Part shown: in pieces, positions 18,780 to 20,973 of the stretch
How the letters are laid out: every line of letters starts with the position of its first letter
Position numbering within the stretch: the stretch's first letter is position 1
IMG/VR virus record: IMGVR_UViG_3300030105_002900
Span: 4,422 to 25,394 of that record
Length of the DNA: 20,973 nucleotides
From: a virus
Strand: one strand, 5' to 3'
Made by a program: the position numbers and the translations under genes
Notes under the pieces: model-generated
Seen by the model: the letters and a program-made list of their open reading frames with translations, nothing else
Databases searched by the model: none
What the model was told of the DNA's origin: nothing

Positions 18780-19243
18780 CCTGTAGCCCCTAATTGAAGT
18801 ACTACCTTGGTAATTACTGACTTGCCTTGATAGAAGCCTAAGTATAATCTTCCATCTGTATGCTTGAATAGAGTACTTCTTTCTTCACGGTAACGGCACA
18901 TAGTACCGATAGCACACCAGAGACCGTTATTTAAAGTACACACATCATATGTATGCTTTGTCATACCGTTAGTATACCGGAGGAAGTAAGTACGAGTGGG
19001 GTCTGCCTTTTCTAAGAGGATAGCGGCACAGAGTACCTCCTTTCCCTCACTTGTGTAAGATACTAGCTTAAGGTAGGCGTCTAGCAAGTAGTTCTCAGGG
19101 AGTAGTGACATACGATACATAGTCTGCATCGCACACCAGATACCACTGATAAGAGGCTTCTCGGTCAATTGCTCACCAGTTACGCCGTCATCCCCCTGAT
19201 AACGACGATAGATATGGTACTCACGTCCCGGTAAGATACACAT
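18776..19243 (-). CDS. Hypothetical protein with internal duplication (G-I/L-WCA-x-x-TM), 155 aa
   Basis: Residues ~34-46 (GIWCAMQTMYRMS) and ~107-119 (GLWCAIGTMCRYR) are clear repeats, so the protein is probably a tandem of two similar alpha/beta domains. Its Cys residues may be structural. Strand-like segments follow each repeat (DAYLKLVSYTSEGKEVLCAA, RSTLFKHTDGRLYLGFYQGK). The start has a very good site (TTGGAGGTGACACT). The fold recalls no family I know. It is followed by the basic 92-aa gene, with the overlap ATGA. Early host-takeover function is guesswork. Confidence 0.72.
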   Translation of the reverse strand: MCILPGREYHIYRRYQGDDGVTGEQLTEKPLISGIWCAMQTMYRMSLLPENYLLDAYLKLVSYTSEGKEVLCAAILLEKADPTRTYFLRYTNGMTKHTYDVCTLNNGLWCAIGTMCRYREERSTLFKHTDGRLYLGFYQGKSVITKVVLQLGATG

Positions 19244-19257
19244 AGTGTCACCTCCAA

Positions 19258-19563
19258 TTACATTAGATAGACAGAGTAGCGCTGACCAGTCTCAGGGCTA
19301 CGTCCTAAGACATTGACCTGATGATGGATTACTCTACCGTGAAGATTGATGTTATAGACAAACGACTCAATCTCAACTAAGCCTTTAGCCTCAAACATAT
19401 CAGCGAGAGCGATAGCAATACGCTTATAGATCTCATCGATCTCATCCGTCACAGCCAGCCCGACTTTACTAAAGTTCAAGTCTTCGGGACGGATATCAAT
19501 ATTGCGATTGTTGAACCGCGGTAAGTGAGTGAGTCTGCTGTCAAGCTTCAACGTACTAGTCAT
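19258..19563 (-). CDS. Hypothetical alpha/beta protein, 101 aa
   Basis: Reads MTSTLKLDSRLTHLPRFNNR... to ...GQRYSVYLM. It is predicted as a helix (EDLNFSKVGLAVTDEIDEIY, KRIAIALADMFEAKG) followed by beta strands (VEIESFVYNINLHGRVIHHQ, VLGRSPETGQRYSVYLM). It has no Cys and no membrane segment. The start overlaps the preceding gene by eight bases in another frame, which is the usual coupling in this operon. No characterised family is recognised. Confidence 0.68.
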   Translation of the reverse strand: MTSTLKLDSRLTHLPRFNNRNIDIRPEDLNFSKVGLAVTDEIDEIYKRIAIALADMFEAKGLVEIESFVYNINLHGRVIHHQVNVLGRSPETGQRYSVYLM

Positions 19564-19768
19564 CGGAAGACTCCGTTTTATAACGACATAGGATCATAAT
19601 ACCTGTCTTGTTGGTACGTTTATGAGCATAGTAAGCCTCCAAGGTGTCTTCCTTGGCGATCTGACATGCAGCCATAGAGTCTTGAACAAACTCATGACGT
19701 GTCGGGGAGATGTAGCCACCGTCATCGTCGTAGACAAACATCATTACTACAAGAATTATAATCTTCAT
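19556..19768 (-). CDS. Small protein with hydrophobic N-terminus, 70 aa
   Basis: Reads MKIIILVVMMFVYDDDGGYI... to ...YKTESSDD. A short hydrophobic start of about 12 residues followed by an acidic loop resembles a minimal signal sequence or membrane anchor. Next comes a helix (EFVQDSMAACQIAKEDTLEA) and a strand (TGIMILCRYK) with one Cys each, which could pair outside the cytoplasm. Many tailed phages carry similar short early proteins of unknown role. GGGGATCGGATC precedes the ATG. The gene overlaps both neighbours by a few bases. Confidence 0.68.
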   Translation of the reverse strand: MKIIILVVMMFVYDDDGGYISPTRHEFVQDSMAACQIAKEDTLEAYYAHKRTNKTGIMILCRYKTESSDD

Positions 19769-19971
19769 GATCCGATCCCCTTATCCATTACTGTTGATTT
19801 GCGCAAACGGGAAGTGCTGGCATCTATTGTCCGAGCTGAGATAAGTTCGGCACAGGCTGGACAAACAACTTTGCCACTGGGTAGTACAACCCAACGATTG
19901 AGATACTTATCGGCCTCTTGAGTCGAACTGACACAGAGATCACACTGATAGATCTTAACTCTATTAATCAT
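19765..19971 (-). CDS. Zinc-ribbon protein, 68 aa (CDLC...CPAC)
   Basis: Reads MINRVKIYQCDLCVSSTQEA... to ...VMDKGIGS. Cys10 and Cys13 (CDLC) pair with Cys37 and Cys40 (CPAC) around a strand-rich segment (KYLNRWVVLPSGKVV), so this is a zinc ribbon or treble clef of about 35 residues. The tail is basic and Ser/Thr-rich. It has the same ligand logic as the much shorter microproteins in the replication region. GAGAAGAAGTT precedes the ATG. Both ends overlap neighbours by four bases. Possible DNA, RNA or host protein binder; not assigned. Confidence 0.75.
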   Translation of the reverse strand: MINRVKIYQCDLCVSSTQEADKYLNRWVVLPSGKVVCPACAELISARTIDASTSRLRKSTVMDKGIGS

Positions 19972-20171
19972 AACTTCTTCTCCATATCTTCAACAAGCTC
20001 TAAGAGCATTGTGTAAGCCATCTCAAGACGCTTAACACCATGAGCAAGCTCCAAGATCGCGAGGTTGTTACCATTACGGACAGCCATAGAATACTGACGC
20101 TTCATCTCATGGAGATCAGACGCAGCTGAGTTGGTTGTCTTATGAAGTTCTCGAAGATGTATATAGGCCAT
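19968..20171 (-). CDS. Helical hypothetical protein, 67 aa
   Basis: Reads MAYIHLRELHKTTNSAASDL... to ...ELVEDMEKKL. Almost entirely helical, with two long amphipathic helices (residues ~18-35 and ~45-66, such as VKRLEMAYTMLLELVEDMEK), suggesting a helical hairpin or dimer. The start at 20171 is one base after the stop of the upstream gene, whose final codons (AAGGATCGT) supply the binding site; the longer frame to 20216 lacks one. No Cys, no membrane segment and no known family. Confidence 0.68.
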   Translation of the reverse strand: MAYIHLRELHKTTNSAASDLHEMKRQYSMAVRNGNNLAILELAHGVKRLEMAYTMLLELVEDMEKKL

Positions 20172-20172
20172 T

Positions 20173-20646
20173 TTAACGATCCTTAGGTAAGTGTGTAGGG
20201 AATTCGTCATAACCACGATACAGTGGGTTATAACGATACTTATTAGAACGTGCCTGATTCCGCCTGATGCTTAAGCAGTTGTAATCATCCGAACCATACA
20301 GCCACGTATCCTCACCGATCTCAGTAATGCCTCGAATGATGGTAGTACCACCTACCTTTGCATCCTCTATGAGAATACCAAGATCATGTACAGCAGCATG
20401 GTTATACAACATAGCGCGTTCTGTGACACGCCCCCTGCTATAGCATTTAGCTTCTTCATAGATCCAGCAAGTGTTAACCTGTGATAAGTTCCATTCAGAT
20501 TGGACCCAACCACCTAAATCACCCTCCTTAACACCTTCACAGATGTCACGTAATGCCTTGATACGGTAGAGGATAGTACCGCACGGCAATTGGGTTATAA
20601 TTCTAGTTAACTCATACTTATTATGAATATGTTTTTCTTTTACCAT
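20173..20646 (-). CDS. Beta-helix-like (hexapeptide-type) phage protein, 157 aa
   Basis: After an N-terminal YRIKALRDI and GDLGGWVQSEWNLSQ segment, the middle contains short near-periodic units (WIYEEAKCYSRGRVTERAML, then YNHAAVHDLGILIEDAKVGG), each with small hydrophobic residues at regular steps, the pattern of a left-handed beta-helix. Many phages carry a small protein of this type, with the LxRIxALRDF-GDLGGWI start, of unknown role. It is the first gene downstream of the right-hand leader. AAAGGAGATGCC precedes the ATG. The codons for GGTTII carry one copy of the recurrent 13-base word. Confidence 0.72.
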   Translation of the reverse strand: MVKEKHIHNKYELTRIITQLPCGTILYRIKALRDICEGVKEGDLGGWVQSEWNLSQVNTCWIYEEAKCYSRGRVTERAMLYNHAAVHDLGILIEDAKVGGTTIIRGITEIGEDTWLYGSDDYNCLSIRRNQARSNKYRYNPLYRGYDEFPTHLPKDR

Positions 20647-20680
20647 AGTGGCATCTCCTTTCTTCGGTAATAGGGTTTAG

Positions 20681-20756
20681 TAAATCCACAACATAAGCCT
20701 AGAGGGCACTGTGGCCGCACTCATAGCGATGAGTCTAGTACGTCTGCGTGGATTTA
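20681..20756 (-). ncRNA. Candidate structured leader RNA closed by a 9-bp stem
   Basis: TAAATCCAC (minus strand 20756-20748) pairs with GTGGATTTA (20689-20681). Inside, CTAGA pairs with TCTAG, and within that ACTCAT-CGCT-ATGAGT forms a perfect hairpin with a four-base loop and GGC/GCC a short second arm. The result is a nested three-way-junction shape only 76 bases long, 35 bases before the first start codon. It could be a regulatory leader; no known riboswitch motif recognised. Confidence 0.42.
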
Positions 20757-20844
20757 GTGAACTCTACTGATTGAACTTCGTAAGCTGCCGGAGAGGTCGC
20801 TCAACCTGTGAGGACTTCAGGTGCTTATCGCATGTCAGGGTCAG

Positions 20845-20864
20845 ACTGGACTTATAAGCCCAGT
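20845..20864. promoter_or_regulatory. 20-base near-palindrome, operator-like
   Basis: ACTGGACTTATAAGCCCAGT pairs nine of ten positions (the tenth as G-U in RNA) around CTTATAAG. It lies in the leader about 200 bases upstream of the first gene. It could be a dimeric regulator site or a hairpin in the leader RNA; no other copy is found in the window. Confidence 0.35.
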
Positions 20865-20907
20865 ATAGTGGTTCGGATGGGGACGGGATAGTGCAGTTAG
20901 TTAGTCC

Positions 20908-20920
20908 ATGATGGTAGTAC
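20908..20920 (-). repeat. Copy of a recurrent 13-base word (GTACTACCATCAT on the minus strand)
   Basis: The exact 13-base word also occurs at 15282-15294 (gap) and 20336-20348 (coding). Shorter forms occur at 11372-11380, 11884-11894, 13598-13609, 16306-16315, 17362-17372 and 18763-18773, all in the same orientation. Its meaning is unknown. Confidence 0.5.
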
Positions 20921-20973
20921 CTCTTAGAGGGTTTGGGATGACGTGTCGATTATTTTAGAAAGACACCGCTTAA

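Larger units (their letters stand above)
20647..20973 (-). other. Gene-free leader of the minus-strand operon
   Basis: No reading frame with a binding site is found in these 327 bases. They contain a 9-bp closed multibranch element (20681-20756), a 20-base near-palindrome (20845-20864) and one copy of the recurrent 13-base word (20908-20920). Transcription of the early genes probably starts here or just beyond the window edge. I see no consensus sigma-70 pair; TATACT at 20863-20868 (minus strand) has no matching upstream -35. Confidence 0.5.

Noticed and set aside
11372-20920. CRISPR array or regularly spaced repeats based on the 13-base word
   Set aside because: Spacing is irregular, copies are short and several lie inside coding sequence, so it is not an array.

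Overview
The window is phage DNA. Its core is a T7-type replication set on the minus strand: a primase-helicase (7563-9287), a family A DNA polymerase with 3'-5' exonuclease motifs (5008-6801), a probable single-stranded-DNA-binding protein (4250-4843), a gp6-like 5'-3' exonuclease (3027-3788) and endonuclease I (2590-3066), plus a MazG-type nucleotide pyrophosphohydrolase. These motifs are strong enough to call a lytic, podovirus-like virus without a database search. No single-subunit RNA polymerase, integrase, portal, terminase or capsid gene is visible. The layout, with late genes on one strand converging on early genes on the other, resembles RNA-polymerase-less T7-like podoviruses such as roseophage SIO1 or VpV262. 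That comparison is inference, because a polymerase gene could lie outside the window. The host is not identifiable.

Layout. Positions 1-1882 (+) hold the C-terminal part of a very large virion protein and a small coiled-coil/membrane protein, closed by a bidirectional terminator at 1902-1940. Everything from 1997 to 20646 is on the minus strand, so transcription enters from the right. The right end (20647-20973) is a gene-free leader with strong hairpins. Next, 17276-20646 is an early block of small accessory genes, including a beta-helix-like protein, a zinc-ribbon protein, a protein with an internal duplication and a free-standing MbcA/ParS-type toxin-binding domain. From 11766 to 16742 lie mostly unrecognised proteins, with a SleB-type cell-wall hydrolase, a signal-peptide protein and a two-helix membrane protein between 12511 and 14213. 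From 9488 to 11189 are small proteins, and from 1997 to 9287 is the replication block.

Two features stand out. First, the apparent gaps in the replication block are filled by chains of very short genes (28-51 codons) whose starts and stops overlap (ATGA, TAATG, GTGA). Seven of them encode Cys-rich products, four with the paired CxxC or CxC knuckles of a zinc ribbon. They sit between the polymerase, binding protein, exonuclease and endonuclease genes, so they are probably co-translated with the replication proteins. Second, the real gaps (11190-11765, 14214-14473, 15131-15302, 16743-17275, 20647-20973) contain no convincing genes but are rich in perfect inverted repeats, three of them 9-10 bp closing stems 67-180 nt apart, and four contain or abut tRNA T-arm-like hairpins. 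All T-arm signatures read on the transcribed strand. I could not complete a tRNA cloverleaf around any of them, so they look like structured non-coding RNAs or tRNA remnants. A 13-base word (minus strand GTACTACCATCAT) recurs in one orientation, mostly in the 11-21 kb half.
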